64,000 nucleotides of DNA from Cristatella mucedo (Eukaryota; Bryozoa; Phylactolaemata; Cristatellidae). The stretch lies in contig WPIO01000102.1 in NCBI GenBank assembly GCA_009760855.2, positions 1,426,001 to 1,490,000 of the forward strand. The letters are read 5' to 3'. Below are positions 37,088-46,254 of the stretch, piece by piece. The position numbers were made by a program, and so were the translations under genes. Position 1 is the first letter of the stretch, and each line of letters opens with the position of its first letter. The notes under the pieces were generated by a model. That model saw only the letters and a list, made by a program, of their open reading frames with translations. It ran no database searches and was not told where the DNA came from.

Positions 37088-38261
37088 GTTTGATGTAATT
37101 AAGAGTTAATTTTTGTTGATTTCTATCTTGTAAAAAAGCCCAAAAAGTTAAGCATAAAATCCATAATCCAAATGAATTTTGGCCAGTAAAAAATAGGAGC
37201 CCAGAACAAGACATTATTGTGATAAATTTTCTCCATAAAAATTTCTCTAAATCCATTAAAAAATTTAGCGTTGGTCTTTGTTGCCATCTTATTTTATAGC
37301 TTTCTCTGTAAAGAGATCCCAGCATTATAGAGCATATATATAGGCAAAATAATTCATAAGCAGAAAAAAGATTTATCTGTGGGTTAAAATTATAGCAGCC
37401 CAAAATAGCTGCAATTGTAACAAAAAACATCAATAGGTAGTGAAGCAATCCTGCAACAAAACCAACCACCACAATACTTGGCACTAGGAAATGCGTTGCA
37501 GTAAAAACAAAAAACATCCAAAATAAATTAACGTAGATGGCACTATAGTTGTGCGTGATGTTTATTGTTATCACGCTCCATAAAAATACGATAAACATGA
37601 ATGAATTTAGGTCGCGATGGCGAGAGTGGATCCATTTTGCCAAAAAGCATAAGCAGCAAGATATCCAAAATCCTTCAAATGATCTCTCGTTTTGAATGCT
37701 TATGTGTGGAATTTGAATTTTTAATAACATTATTGCGGCGTGAAACGTTACGGCCGAGGTGAGAAAAATTTTTACTTTTTCAATTATTTTGATAGGATTT
37801 GATTCATCTTGTGTGTGGTTTTTTAATGCCAAGTTTGATGCTAAGGCCGTACAATAGAGAAATAATATGTAAATAGCTTTAACTGATAGTTTGGTATATT
37901 CTGCTGATTTGTTTATTGTTATAAAGTATATTAACAAATTAATACCAACAATAAATTCCAAAAATGAAAATTTTCCATTTTTTATGACAATAAATTTGTC
38001 TTCAATTTCTTTTGCAACATGAATGCAGTTCGCCTTCAGAGTGTCTTTTTTAGTCAGTATTCTTATGTGGTGTAGTCCATATATTGTTAAAACAGCAAGT
38101 AAGTAGAAAACAAATTCTTCAAAAAAAATATTATTTTGTTTGGAATTATTGTGTGCGATGAGTGCAAAAAATCCGTAACCAAAAAATAAAATCAACAACA
38201 CAAAGTTTAGTTTTGGCAGGGAAATTTTAGTAATATTTCTTGCAGAAAAAAAACCTAACAT
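37050..38261 (-). CDS. Multi-pass membrane protein, family unknown
   Basis: A protein of 403 residues, or 408 if the GTG at 38276 is used. It is almost entirely hydrophobic with roughly ten predicted membrane helices and short basic loops (for example KWIHSRHRDLNS and YRESYKIRWQQRP). There is one soluble loop at about 70-100. I cannot assign a family; there are no transporter or enzyme motifs. The last 38 bases overlap the start of the rluC-type gene in another frame. Such partners are found next to rRNA-modification genes only by chance, so the context gives no function. Confidence 0.65.
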   Translation of the reverse strand: MLGFFSARNITKISLPKLNFVLLILFFGYGFFALIAHNNSKQNNIFFEEFVFYLLAVLTIYGLHHIRILTKKDTLKANCIHVAKEIEDKFIVIKNGKFSFLEFIVGINLLIYFITINKSAEYTKLSVKAIYILFLYCTALASNLALKNHTQDESNPIKIIEKVKIFLTSAVTFHAAIMLLKIQIPHISIQNERSFEGFWISCCLCFLAKWIHSRHRDLNSFMFIVFLWSVITINITHNYSAIYVNLFWMFFVFTATHFLVPSIVVVGFVAGLLHYLLMFFVTIAAILGCYNFNPQINLFSAYELFCLYICSIMLGSLYRESYKIRWQQRPTLNFLMDLEKFLWRKFITIMSCSGLLFFTGQNSFGLWILCLTFWAFLQDRNQQKLTLNYIKHEHQSSNIYRRF

Positions 38262-38431
38262 TAAAATAAATATCACTTAGTGTTGTTTGCTGTTTGTCTG
38301 TTATGGCAGGGCAGTCTTTCTAAAAAGCAAGATGCAAATAACATTCACTAAAAACAAAATTATCCTTGAATATTAAATTTTACAGATTTATCTCGAGAGA
38401 TAATTTGGATAATATTTTGATTTCTTAATTA

Positions 38432-39586
38432 ATGAAAAAATCTCATTATAATAAAATAAAAATATCACTCTTTATAGCTGCTTTGGCTCTTTTTTCTTTT
38501 GTTGCTATATATGGCATTACTTCCTATAAATATTTATCAAAAAATCACACTCCAAATGCACACATAAGAGAGAAAATAAAGCTTTATGCCGCTCCGTTTC
38601 TTACAAATAAAATTCTCGATGCCATTAAATTATATAGCATAGAATCGGCAACGAACGTTTCTGCCGATTTTATCTCTATTGCCGATTTAATGAAGATCAG
38701 CAAGAATCAAAATAGCGAATATTCTTGCATAGGTTTTGTTGGATACGAAAAAATGCCTGAATCTTTTGGAGAATTGGCAACTTCTGATGTGGGTGGAACG
38801 ATACTTAAGGCTGAAAGCATTGTGGCTGTTACTGGCAATCAGTTTTTGCTGGATCAGGTGCCGCAGGAAAATGGTGCCTTGTTTCACAATTTTTGCCAAC
38901 TATATAACGAAGCCATTGTTGGTGGAATTAAAATTTCAATATCGGATTCTTCTCATGGCGAGCAAATTAAAGACAAAATTCAGCACCGATATCTTTCCGA
39001 TTGTGGCAAAATATGCTCCAATGTTGGCAAATCTATAATTGGAATTAGAGATGTTGGGTTGGCTGACCTTGTAGAGGGTGGGACGCATGACTATGTTGCC
39101 GTTTCCACTCATCCCATATCTGTTATGGAGGCATCTAGGGGAGTTGTTTCGATGGAAATTGAGGGATTATTTGTTTACGCTCCTTCCAGCATGGGAGATG
39201 TTTTTTCCTCAAGTGAGCAAAGTTTATATAGATTAATTAGTGTGGCGAAAAACAAACAACTTAAAATAATTTCTTATTATTCGGAGATTGATGTGGTGAG
39301 GTCTAAATTTGAAGATATTTGCAGAATTCAGACTTTAATGCAAGCTCCACTCTCTATAGACTTTATAGCTAAGGAAGAACTTTTAAGCTCAAGTGGTATA
39401 ATGCTTGGTCTTAGAGCAGATATGAAAAATGTGGGATCAAGAATCTATATATCGCCAAAAGAAGATTCCATCAATATTGTTGGAAAGTGCCTATGTGATA
39501 ATCTTAAAAATAGTCTAGATGGTAAGGAAAAATGCTTGGCTCTGCTTCACTTTATTGGTGAAAATTTAAAAATTGCAGAGCTTTAG
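38432..39586 (+). CDS. Exported or membrane-anchored protein, family unknown
   Basis: A 384-residue protein with an uncleaved-looking N-terminal hydrophobic segment (about residues 11-30) and a soluble alpha/beta body. Parts of the body (SIVAVTGNQFLLDQVP, VSTHPISVMEASRG and GLFVYAPSSMGDVFSS) have the rhythm of periplasmic solute-binding folds, but no diagnostic motif is visible. It is well spaced from its neighbours and has its own upstream region. I do not assign a function. Gene status is supported by its length and by codon use like its neighbours. Confidence 0.6.
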   Translation: MKKSHYNKIKISLFIAALALFSFVAIYGITSYKYLSKNHTPNAHIREKIKLYAAPFLTNKILDAIKLYSIESATNVSADFISIADLMKISKNQNSEYSCIGFVGYEKMPESFGELATSDVGGTILKAESIVAVTGNQFLLDQVPQENGALFHNFCQLYNEAIVGGIKISISDSSHGEQIKDKIQHRYLSDCGKICSNVGKSIIGIRDVGLADLVEGGTHDYVAVSTHPISVMEASRGVVSMEIEGLFVYAPSSMGDVFSSSEQSLYRLISVAKNKQLKIISYYSEIDVVRSKFEDICRIQTLMQAPLSIDFIAKEELLSSSGIMLGLRADMKNVGSRIYISPKEDSINIVGKCLCDNLKNSLDGKEKCLALLHFIGENLKIAEL

Positions 39587-39722
39587 TTTTTATCTTAAAT
39601 TTGCTCAATTTTGATTATGGCTTGATTTTGAAACAATTATCCTTGGTAGAAAAATAAAAAAAGTTGATTTTTCCAGATCCACGCATTCAGCAAAAGTTAC
39701 TATTAATAATTTTTTTTTATAA

Positions 39723-39995
39723 ATGAAAATAGATAAAATCGCACAATTGGCTAAGTTAGAGCTAAACTACCAACAGAAGGAAAGAATGCAGCAAGAGATG
39801 GAAAAAATAATTGGCTGGATAGATAATTTATCTAAAGTTGATGTTTCCAGCGTAGAGCCAACCTACAATACTCTTTCTTCCTTAATATCTGCGGCAAAAA
39901 ATACGTCAAACCAAATAGATAGAGACTTGGCTCTTGGCAATGCATTCAATAAGGATGATGCATTTTTCTTGGTGCCAAATATCATAAATAAGTAA
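39723..39995 (+). CDS. gatC: Asp-tRNA(Asn)/Glu-tRNA(Gln) amidotransferase subunit C
   Basis: A 90-residue GatC: IDKIAQLAKLELNYQQKERM at the start, a central helix with MEKIIGWIDNLSKVDVSSVE followed by PTYNTLSSLI, and the C-terminal pattern RDLALGNAFNKDDAFFLVPN. GatC is the scaffold of the GatCAB complex that amidates Glu-tRNA(Gln) and Asp-tRNA(Asn). gatA and gatB usually follow, but here the radC-type gene follows after 22 bases. So gatC has been separated from its partners. Confidence 0.93.
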   Translation: MKIDKIAQLAKLELNYQQKERMQQEMEKIIGWIDNLSKVDVSSVEPTYNTLSSLISAAKNTSNQIDRDLALGNAFNKDDAFFLVPNIINK

Positions 39996-40017
39996 CAATT
40001 GGGGAATTGGGGCAATC

Positions 40018-41997
40018 ATGTCTAGCAAGAATCCAAAAAATAACGATCTTTTTTTGCAACCAGAAATGATAGATCGCGTTGCGGCGGAATTGGGTTTGAA
40101 GGAAGACGAATCTGGTATTGTAAGTTATGCTGAAAAATCAAACAATAAAAAAGATCTATTATCAGAAAAAAATATCGCATTAAGTTGTGTTCTGGAGTTT
40201 GGTTCTGGTGTTGGTGATTTTAACGCCGCAGCGAGTGAGACAAGTTTAGCGTTGGATTTGGATGGAAATTCTCTTCAGCGATCAATAAAAAATTCAATCT
40301 CAGATGAGGTAGATTATTTTTTGAAATCTGGAGTTGGTGTGGCAAGTGCAACAAGTGTTCTTGGCGAAAAAAATCACTCCTCTGTAAAAAATAAAACAAA
40401 ATCAAGTGTTTTGGTGGGTGATTATTCTTTGCAAGCAGTTCAGGAAGGTGGAACTTTTGAGGCTGTTGGCCGTTTGTATTTTGAGCGGCCTAACAATTTA
40501 ATGAAAAACGATGAACCTTATGTTGTTGGTGCTGATTTGCCTTCTGAAGTGGTAAAAAAAGCCAATAATGCCAATTGCTTTATTGGCAAAAATATGGATT
40601 CAGCTTTGCCGGATTGTTTCGAAGAGGGTTTTTTTGGTGGGGCATGTAATGTGGATTTGCATCAATTTACTCATTGTAATGGTGATGATGATCTGCCAAA
40701 TTTAGGTGGCGATATTGATTCAAATCATGCAAAAAAATGCAATAGCATTGATCGTCTTAATGTTGATGAGGGTAGAGGAGGGGAAATACTTGATATGCTT
40801 GATTGTTCTGTCAAAGATTGCAATTCATCCGAAACAAATGTAAAATCAAGATTAAAAAATGATAATTTGAGCCATGAAGATTTTGAGTATTTGGAAGATG
40901 AACTGATTGATGATTTGCTTTCTGAAATATACAGCGATGATGTTGGCGGCAATTACGATGGGCGGTTAAATGAAGATATTTCCGGATCTCAAAAATTAGA
41001 AAAAAAAGCAGAAGCAAAAAATCCTGATGTTAAAGATTTAACAATCAAGGCAAAGAGCATGGATTTGAGTTTAGAATCTTATCTTTATGGCGATGGATTG
41101 GTTGCGGGGCAGGGTGATTTTGATTGTAAAAAAAAGAATAATAATGCAGAAAAATCATCCAAAAATATTATGTCCAGTGATAACGATCATGATAAAAAAA
41201 ATAATTCCTTAAATAGTGCAAAGAATTTGGCACAAAACAATCCAAAAAATAACAAATCGGTCACAAATAACCTTCAAGATATTCCAAAAGCAACGGCAAT
41301 AAATGCGTTAAAGGATAGTCATTCTCATCGCACTGGACACAGAACGAGAATGAAGGAGCGTTTTATGAATTTGCCGCTGGAGACGATGCATGATTACGAA
41401 TTGCTGGAGATGGTTTTGTATTTATCTAATGCACGGTCAGATGTTAAACCAACCTCCAAGGCCATGCTAAAAGAATATGGCTCGCTAAAAAATATTATCC
41501 TATCAGATCCAGAAAAAAATAAATTTCCTAACCTGAAAAAATACGGCAGCGCCATCCCATTTGTTATGAGGCTATTGAAGGAATCTTGCATTCGAATTCT
41601 AAAAACCGAAGCTCAGGAAAATATTATTCTCTCTGATTGGTTTGCCGTTATAGATTATCTGCGAATTAAATTTGGCAAAATAACATTCGAGCAATTTGTT
41701 GTAGTATATCTGGATGTTTCTTATAGGGTTGTGGCTTTTGAGGAACTTGGTTGTGGTACAATAGACGAAAGTACGGTTTATATTAGAGAGGTGATAAAAA
41801 AAGCCTTGCAATATGGCTCAACTTCAATAGTTTTGTCTCACAATCATTTTTCCGGAAACTTCAATCCATCAAAGGCAGATATTCAAATTACTGCTGCTAT
41901 ATCGGAGGCTTGCAGGGTCGTGAATATAGCGGTGATAGATCATATAATTATAACTGCAGATGGTCACTTTAGTTTTAGAGAAAATGAGCTACTTTAG
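40018..41997 (+). CDS. radC: RadC/JAB-domain protein with a long disordered N-terminal extension
   Basis: A 659-residue protein. Only about residues 435-659 are RadC: a helix-hairpin-helix-like entry (HRTRMKERFMNLPLETMHDY with ELLEMVLYLSNAR), then the JAMM metal site with H608, H610 and D621 in SHNHFSGNFNPSKADIQIT. The first 430 residues are low in hydrophobics and rich in Asp, Asn, Lys and Ser, with no visible domain; they look intrinsically disordered. RadC proteins are usually about 220 residues, so this is roughly three times the family length. The usual SHNHPSGNPxPS motif has Phe for both prolines. Function of RadC is unsettled. A G-rich leader (GGGGAATTGGGG) precedes the start, and gatC lies 22 bases upstream. 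Confidence 0.85.
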   Translation: MSSKNPKNNDLFLQPEMIDRVAAELGLKEDESGIVSYAEKSNNKKDLLSEKNIALSCVLEFGSGVGDFNAAASETSLALDLDGNSLQRSIKNSISDEVDYFLKSGVGVASATSVLGEKNHSSVKNKTKSSVLVGDYSLQAVQEGGTFEAVGRLYFERPNNLMKNDEPYVVGADLPSEVVKKANNANCFIGKNMDSALPDCFEEGFFGGACNVDLHQFTHCNGDDDLPNLGGDIDSNHAKKCNSIDRLNVDEGRGGEILDMLDCSVKDCNSSETNVKSRLKNDNLSHEDFEYLEDELIDDLLSEIYSDDVGGNYDGRLNEDISGSQKLEKKAEAKNPDVKDLTIKAKSMDLSLESYLYGDGLVAGQGDFDCKKKNNNAEKSSKNIMSSDNDHDKKNNSLNSAKNLAQNNPKNNKSVTNNLQDIPKATAINALKDSHSHRTGHRTRMKERFMNLPLETMHDYELLEMVLYLSNARSDVKPTSKAMLKEYGSLKNIILSDPEKNKFPNLKKYGSAIPFVMRLLKESCIRILKTEAQENIILSDWFAVIDYLRIKFGKITFEQFVVVYLDVSYRVVAFEELGCGTIDESTVYIREVIKKALQYGSTSIVLSHNHFSGNFNPSKADIQITAAISEACRVVNIAVIDHIIITADGHFSFRENELL

Positions 41998-42213
41998 CTG
42001 CTATGTTGTCGAGATTTGAGTTAACGCAGATTATCTATTTTTTGGCAATTAATTCAATTTTAAGTTGTTTTTTAAGTCAAAAAATCATGCCGTTAGTGTG
42101 TTGTAGGTTTTGCTGGACTTCTTGATATTTTTTGCATCAAAAAACTACAAAAAATCTATTGCTGCTCAGGGCAGGTTTGGGGTAGTTAAAATAAAATTAT
42201 TCACACATTGCGA

Positions 42214-42219
42214 TTGACA
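42214..42219 (+). promoter_or_regulatory. Candidate -35 box of the pyrFED operon
   Basis: TTGACA followed by TTAAATAT, 72 bases before pyrF. The same TTGACA-W-TAAA string precedes ilvE, rpsD and fabI. No good -10 box can be fixed at 17 bases. Confidence 0.35.
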
Positions 42220-42290
42220 TTAAATATATTGTCCAAATGTGACTTTTTAGATAATTGCCACAAATTTAAAAAGTCATTACAGTTCTTATT

Positions 42291-43073
42291 ATGCAGCTAG
42301 CCGCATTGAAAAGATTGCAAAACTTATGCGAGAGTAAAAAAACACTACTTTGCTTGGGAATTGATCCAAGAAGTGATGATTTATCTGAAGCTAGAAGTCG
42401 TGCAGATTTCATTATTTCCGAAGTTAGCGATTGTGTTGCGGCGGTAAAATTTAATTCTGCCTTTTTTGAATCTTTTGGTGGGGAAGGACTAGATGTAATG
42501 TGTGATCTGATTGCTAAGGTTAAATCTTCAGCTTTTGTTATAGTGGATGGCAAGCGTGGAGACATAGCTGAAACTTCAGAGGCTTACGCCCAATCTGCCT
42601 TTAATTTTTTGGATGCAGACGCAGTAACGGTCAATCCTTTTATGGGGCTTGAATCTATTGAGCCATTTATAAAAAATCCAGAAAGAGGTGCTTTTGTATT
42701 GTGCAAAACCTCCAATATTGGCTCCAGAGAATATCAAGAATTGATACTTGCCGATGGTAGCAAATTATACGAAAAAGTAGCACATGACGTTAAGATGCTA
42801 CACAAAGAATGTAGTGTTGGTTTGGTTGTTGGTGCAACCGATTATTCTTCTGCAAAAAATATTAGAAAAATAGCTCCAGAATCTTGGTTTTTAATGCCAG
42901 GAGTTGGTGCTCAGGGTGGTAGATTGGAAGAAATTATTCCATCCTGCTTAAATAGCAATAAAACAGGCGTCTTAATTAATGTTTCTCGTGCAATTTGGCA
43001 CGCCGAAGATCCTAAAAAAACCGCCACAGAACTAAACAATTTAATTAATCGATTGCAAGATGAATCCAAATGA
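42291..43073 (+). CDS. pyrF: Orotidine 5'-phosphate decarboxylase (PyrF, type 2)
   Basis: A 260-residue TIM-barrel enzyme of the type 2 PyrF group. LLCLGIDPRSDDL lies at 19-31, the catalytic motif VDGKRGDI at 85-92 has D86, K88 and D91, and DADAVTVNPFMGLESIEPF and a LMPGVGAQGGR phosphate loop follow. It makes UMP from OMP. It is the first of three pyrimidine genes and overlaps pyrE by 14 bases. Confidence 0.96.
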   Translation: MQLAALKRLQNLCESKKTLLCLGIDPRSDDLSEARSRADFIISEVSDCVAAVKFNSAFFESFGGEGLDVMCDLIAKVKSSAFVIVDGKRGDIAETSEAYAQSAFNFLDADAVTVNPFMGLESIEPFIKNPERGAFVLCKTSNIGSREYQELILADGSKLYEKVAHDVKMLHKECSVGLVVGATDYSSAKNIRKIAPESWFLMPGVGAQGGRLEEIIPSCLNSNKTGVLINVSRAIWHAEDPKKTATELNNLINRLQDESK

Positions 43074-43656
43074 TTTAAAATTTATAGCCGAAAACCTCTT
43101 CACTTCTGGATGTTGTAAAATTGGTTCTTTTCAACTTAAGTCTGGTATAAATTCTCCAATTTATATAGATTTACGCTTACTTGCCGGATATCCGATATTA
43201 TTAAAAAAAATTGCAGATCTATATATTGATCGACTGAAATCTTTATCTTTTGATAGGCTTGGTGCCATTCCTTACTCTTCAATTCCCATTACAACCGCCA
43301 TATCTCTTGCGACTGAAAAGCCAATGATTTACTATAGAAAAGAGGCAAAAAACTATGGCACAAAGGCATTAATAGAGGGGCCTTATAAAGTTGGTGATAA
43401 GGTGGTTTTGATAGATGATGTTCTGAGTTCTGGAGAAAGTGCAAAGGAGGCAATCTCTAAATTTAAAGAAGGTCAATTAAATCCTAACAATTTGATAGTT
43501 TTAATTGACAGGTCAAAGAAAAATGCATTAATAAAAATAGAAGATTGTGCAATTCATTCTGTGGTAAAAATAGCAGAACTTTTGACTTATTGGATCGGTG
43601 GTGACTTGATAACTTCGGAACAATATCAAGATATAATCAATTTTATTGAAAATTGA
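43060..43656 (+). CDS. pyrE: Orotate phosphoribosyltransferase
   Basis: A 198-residue phosphoribosyltransferase. SGINSPIYIDLRLLAGYP is the orotate-binding region, YRKEAKNYGTKALIEGPYK the flexible loop, and VVLIDDVLSSGESAKEA the PRPP-binding motif. It links orotate to PRPP to give OMP, the substrate of PyrF. The start overlaps pyrF by 14 bases, and pyrD begins just after the stop. Confidence 0.95.
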   Translation: MNPNDLKFIAENLFTSGCCKIGSFQLKSGINSPIYIDLRLLAGYPILLKKIADLYIDRLKSLSFDRLGAIPYSSIPITTAISLATEKPMIYYRKEAKNYGTKALIEGPYKVGDKVVLIDDVLSSGESAKEAISKFKEGQLNPNNLIVLIDRSKKNALIKIEDCAIHSVVKIAELLTYWIGGDLITSEQYQDIINFIEN

Positions 43657-43657
43657 A

Positions 43658-44749
43658 GTGTGGTTCAAATTAATTAAGTTTTTTTGGACTAGAATTTTTA
43701 GGCCGATTCTTTTTAAATTGGATCCAGAAAAATCTCATACTTTAGCTTTAAATTCACTTAGTATTTACGGTTATTTACTAAGTGGTGTTTCGTTAAAAAA
43801 AGATGATATTTCTTTGGATGTTGGCGGTTTTTTTGTAAAAAAATGCAGCAATCCAATAGGAATGGCTGCCGGTTTTGATAAAAATGGCAAGGCAATACTT
43901 GGCATGGAAAGAATGGGATTCGGATTTGCAGAGTTGGGCACGGTAACGCCTTTGGAGCAGGTCGGCAATAATACTCCAAGGATATGGAGGGATGTTGAAA
44001 ATATGGCAATTATTAATTCTATGGGCTTCCCAAATCTTGGCATTGGGAAAATTGTTGATAAAATGCAGCTATATCGAGATTCAAGGCATCAAAGAATGAT
44101 TATAGGACTAAATATTGGTAAGGGAATTAATACTCCTTTAGAGCTTGCGGTGGAGGATTATTTGCTGTGCTTAAAATTGGCCAAAAATCTACCAGATTAT
44201 ATTTCAATAAACATTAGCAGCCCCAACACTCCAATGTTGAGAAGTCTGCTCCATAAGGAGAATTTGGAGCCGTTTTTAATGGCGATAAAAAATGGAAATC
44301 AATATAAATTACCAATATTTATTAAAATATCTCCAGATATAGAGTTAAAAGAACTGGACGATATTGTTGATTCTTGTCTTGCTGCCGATGTTTGTGGCAT
44401 TGTTGCAACAAATACAATCAATAGGCCACATAAAATATCTATACAGTATAGAAAAAATTTGGGCGGACTAAGTGGAGAGCCGCTAAACAAAAAGAGCAAT
44501 GAAATAGTTCAACATCTTCACAAACAAACAAAAGGAAAAATAAAAATAATTGCCTCAGGCGGAGTTTTGGAGCCTAAATCTTTTATTGAAAAAATAAAAT
44601 ATGGGGCAACTGTTGTTCAGTGTTATAGTGGTCTTGTTTATTATGGACCAACTTTAATAAAAGAATCGCAGGATGCAATCAAGCAAGAATGCTTGAATTT
44701 GGGCATATCCAACTATCAACAATTAATAGGATTAGATGTAAAATTATGA
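43658..44749 (+). CDS. pyrD: Dihydroorotate dehydrogenase (quinone), class 2
   Basis: A membrane-associated class 2 enzyme of about 363 residues. It has an N-terminal amphipathic helix (RIFRPILFKLDPEKSHTLAL), NPIGMAAGFDKNG, GFGFAELGTVTPLEQ, INSMGFPNLG, the SINISSPNTPMLRSL loop with the catalytic serine region, and KIIASGGVLEP for FMN phosphate. It passes electrons to the quinone pool. The GTG at 43658, one base after the pyrE stop, is chosen; a TTG at 43646 would add four residues and overlap pyrE. The stop overlaps the ATG of the following HAD gene (ATGA). Confidence 0.94.
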   Translation: MWFKLIKFFWTRIFRPILFKLDPEKSHTLALNSLSIYGYLLSGVSLKKDDISLDVGGFFVKKCSNPIGMAAGFDKNGKAILGMERMGFGFAELGTVTPLEQVGNNTPRIWRDVENMAIINSMGFPNLGIGKIVDKMQLYRDSRHQRMIIGLNIGKGINTPLELAVEDYLLCLKLAKNLPDYISINISSPNTPMLRSLLHKENLEPFLMAIKNGNQYKLPIFIKISPDIELKELDDIVDSCLAADVCGIVATNTINRPHKISIQYRKNLGGLSGEPLNKKSNEIVQHLHKQTKGKIKIIASGGVLEPKSFIEKIKYGATVVQCYSGLVYYGPTLIKESQDAIKQECLNLGISNYQQLIGLDVKL

Positions 44750-45504
44750 TAAAAAAAATAATTTCTTTTATGGCTACTTTTTTATTAATAATTAATTTTA
44801 GCTTTGCCAGTTCCAACAATATTACAATTAAAACACCAAAAATAATATTCATGGACTGGGATGGAACTATTGCAAATAACCATAAATATCTCAATAAAGC
44901 TGGAGTTGAAGCCTTTGTGGCAATGGGTGGCGATGCTAAAAAAATTCAAACACAAGGTAAGTCCATTATGTTGCAAGTATCGGATTATTTAAATAAAGAG
45001 GATTTTGAGAAATTTGCCGCCATAAGATTTAAGATTTATAAGAATATTATTATGGGCAAAAAAACATACCCTTTTCAGAAAAATATTCTACAATTTATTC
45101 AAAAAGCAAAAGAATCAAATATTTCTATAGTAATTGTTAGTGGTAAGAGAATAGCACAATTAAAGATTGAGGCTGAGGAACTTTCTGGTATTGGTTCTTA
45201 TGTAGGTGGTATTTTTGGTGGTGGCAGTTTTCAAAATTATAAGAAGCCAAGCAAAGAATTAGCTGAATTTATCAACAAAAAGCACAATCCTAATAAATTG
45301 CCATGTTGGTTTTTTGGCAATAGGTTGAAAGATGTAATTATGGCCGAATATATGGGCTGCGAGGCAATAATAATACATAATAAATTATCCAACAAGTTAA
45401 ATAAAACAGAGCTTGATCAAATTCGTAAAAGAGCTACAATAATTAAAGATTATTCTTCCATATCTAAGGCATTGAAGTGGCAAAATCATTCAATTAATCA
45501 ATAA
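44746..45504 (+). CDS. HAD-family phosphatase with a predicted signal peptide
   Basis: A 252-residue protein. Residues 1-22 form a signal peptide (MIKKIISFMATFLLIINFSF, then ASS). The HAD motif I IFMDWDGTIAN follows at about 32-42, with motif II (SIVIVSGKR) and a motif IV-like CWFFGNRLKDVIMAEYMGCE. HAD enzymes dephosphorylate small molecules, often nucleotides or sugar phosphates. The start at 44746 overlaps the pyrD stop as ATGA, so it is the fourth gene of the pyrimidine operon. An exported HAD here could clean nucleotides in the periplasm; this is inference. A longer frame from 44689 would bury the signal peptide and is rejected. Confidence 0.8.
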   Translation: MIKKIISFMATFLLIINFSFASSNNITIKTPKIIFMDWDGTIANNHKYLNKAGVEAFVAMGGDAKKIQTQGKSIMLQVSDYLNKEDFEKFAAIRFKIYKNIIMGKKTYPFQKNILQFIQKAKESNISIVIVSGKRIAQLKIEAEELSGIGSYVGGIFGGGSFQNYKKPSKELAEFINKKHNPNKLPCWFFGNRLKDVIMAEYMGCEAIIIHNKLSNKLNKTELDQIRKRATIIKDYSSISKALKWQNHSINQ

Positions 45505-45527
45505 AAACACAATAGAATAAAAAGTAG

Positions 45528-45533
45528 TTGACA
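45528..45533 (+). promoter_or_regulatory. Candidate -35 box upstream of rpsD
   Basis: TTGACA followed by ATAAAATATCCA, almost the same string as at 47701 before fabI. It lies 106 bases before the rpsD start. The -10 box is uncertain. Confidence 0.35.
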
Positions 45534-45638
45534 ATAAAATATCCAATTATCACCTGCGACTGAATGTCCTTGGTCATGATTGATGTGCTAGGGTTCTTAA
45601 CTTTATGTAAAATATATAATCGATCATTATTTTCATTT

Positions 45639-46250
45639 ATGGCATCTGGATCTCCGAAATATAAAATTAGCAGAACGCTTGGTTGTAATCTATGGGGGCG
45701 CGAAAAGGACCCTTATAATTTTAAGAATTACTATCCAGGCCAACACGGAAGAACCGTAATGCGTTCAAACTCTCAGTATGCCAAGCAATTGAAGGCAAAG
45801 CAAAAGTTGAGATTCTATTACAATATGAGGGAGGAGCAATTTAGGAGATTTTTCAAGATGGCTCTTGCTGAACGAGGCGACACAGGTCAAAATCTCATAA
45901 GATCATTAGAGAGGAGGCTTGATGCTGTTATTTATCGTGCCAACATTGCATCAACTATCTTTGCTGCTGCTCAGTTAATTTCCCATGGTCACATTTTGGT
46001 TGACGGTAAGCGTGTAAATTGCAGATCTTATTTGGTTAAGATTGGTCAGGTTGTTTCCGTAAGCGACTCCGCCAAGAATCACGAGCAGATAGTTGCTTCG
46101 CTGGCAAAAAAGGTTAGACACATACCGGAGTATATGAAATTTGACGAACAATCTTCCTCTATTTGTTTTTTAAGATATCCATCATCTAAGGAAGTTCCTT
46201 ATGAATGCTCGGTTGATCCTGCGTTGGTTGTTGAATATTATTCCAAGTAA
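45639..46250 (+). CDS. rpsD: 30S ribosomal protein S4
   Basis: A 203-residue S4 of normal length. The N-terminal region reads SPKYKISRTLGCNLWGREKD, then YYPGQHGRTVMRSNSQYAKQ, and the S4 RNA-binding domain is RRLDAVIYRANIASTIFAAA with HGHILVDGKRVNCRS. S4 nucleates 30S assembly. ATG 45639 is chosen; 25 upstream codons in the same frame do not fit the family. It is outside the usual alpha operon and is followed by secB after 4 bases. Confidence 0.97.
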   Translation: MASGSPKYKISRTLGCNLWGREKDPYNFKNYYPGQHGRTVMRSNSQYAKQLKAKQKLRFYYNMREEQFRRFFKMALAERGDTGQNLIRSLERRLDAVIYRANIASTIFAAAQLISHGHILVDGKRVNCRSYLVKIGQVVSVSDSAKNHEQIVASLAKKVRHIPEYMKFDEQSSSICFLRYPSSKEVPYECSVDPALVVEYYSK

Positions 46251-46254
46251 TACT

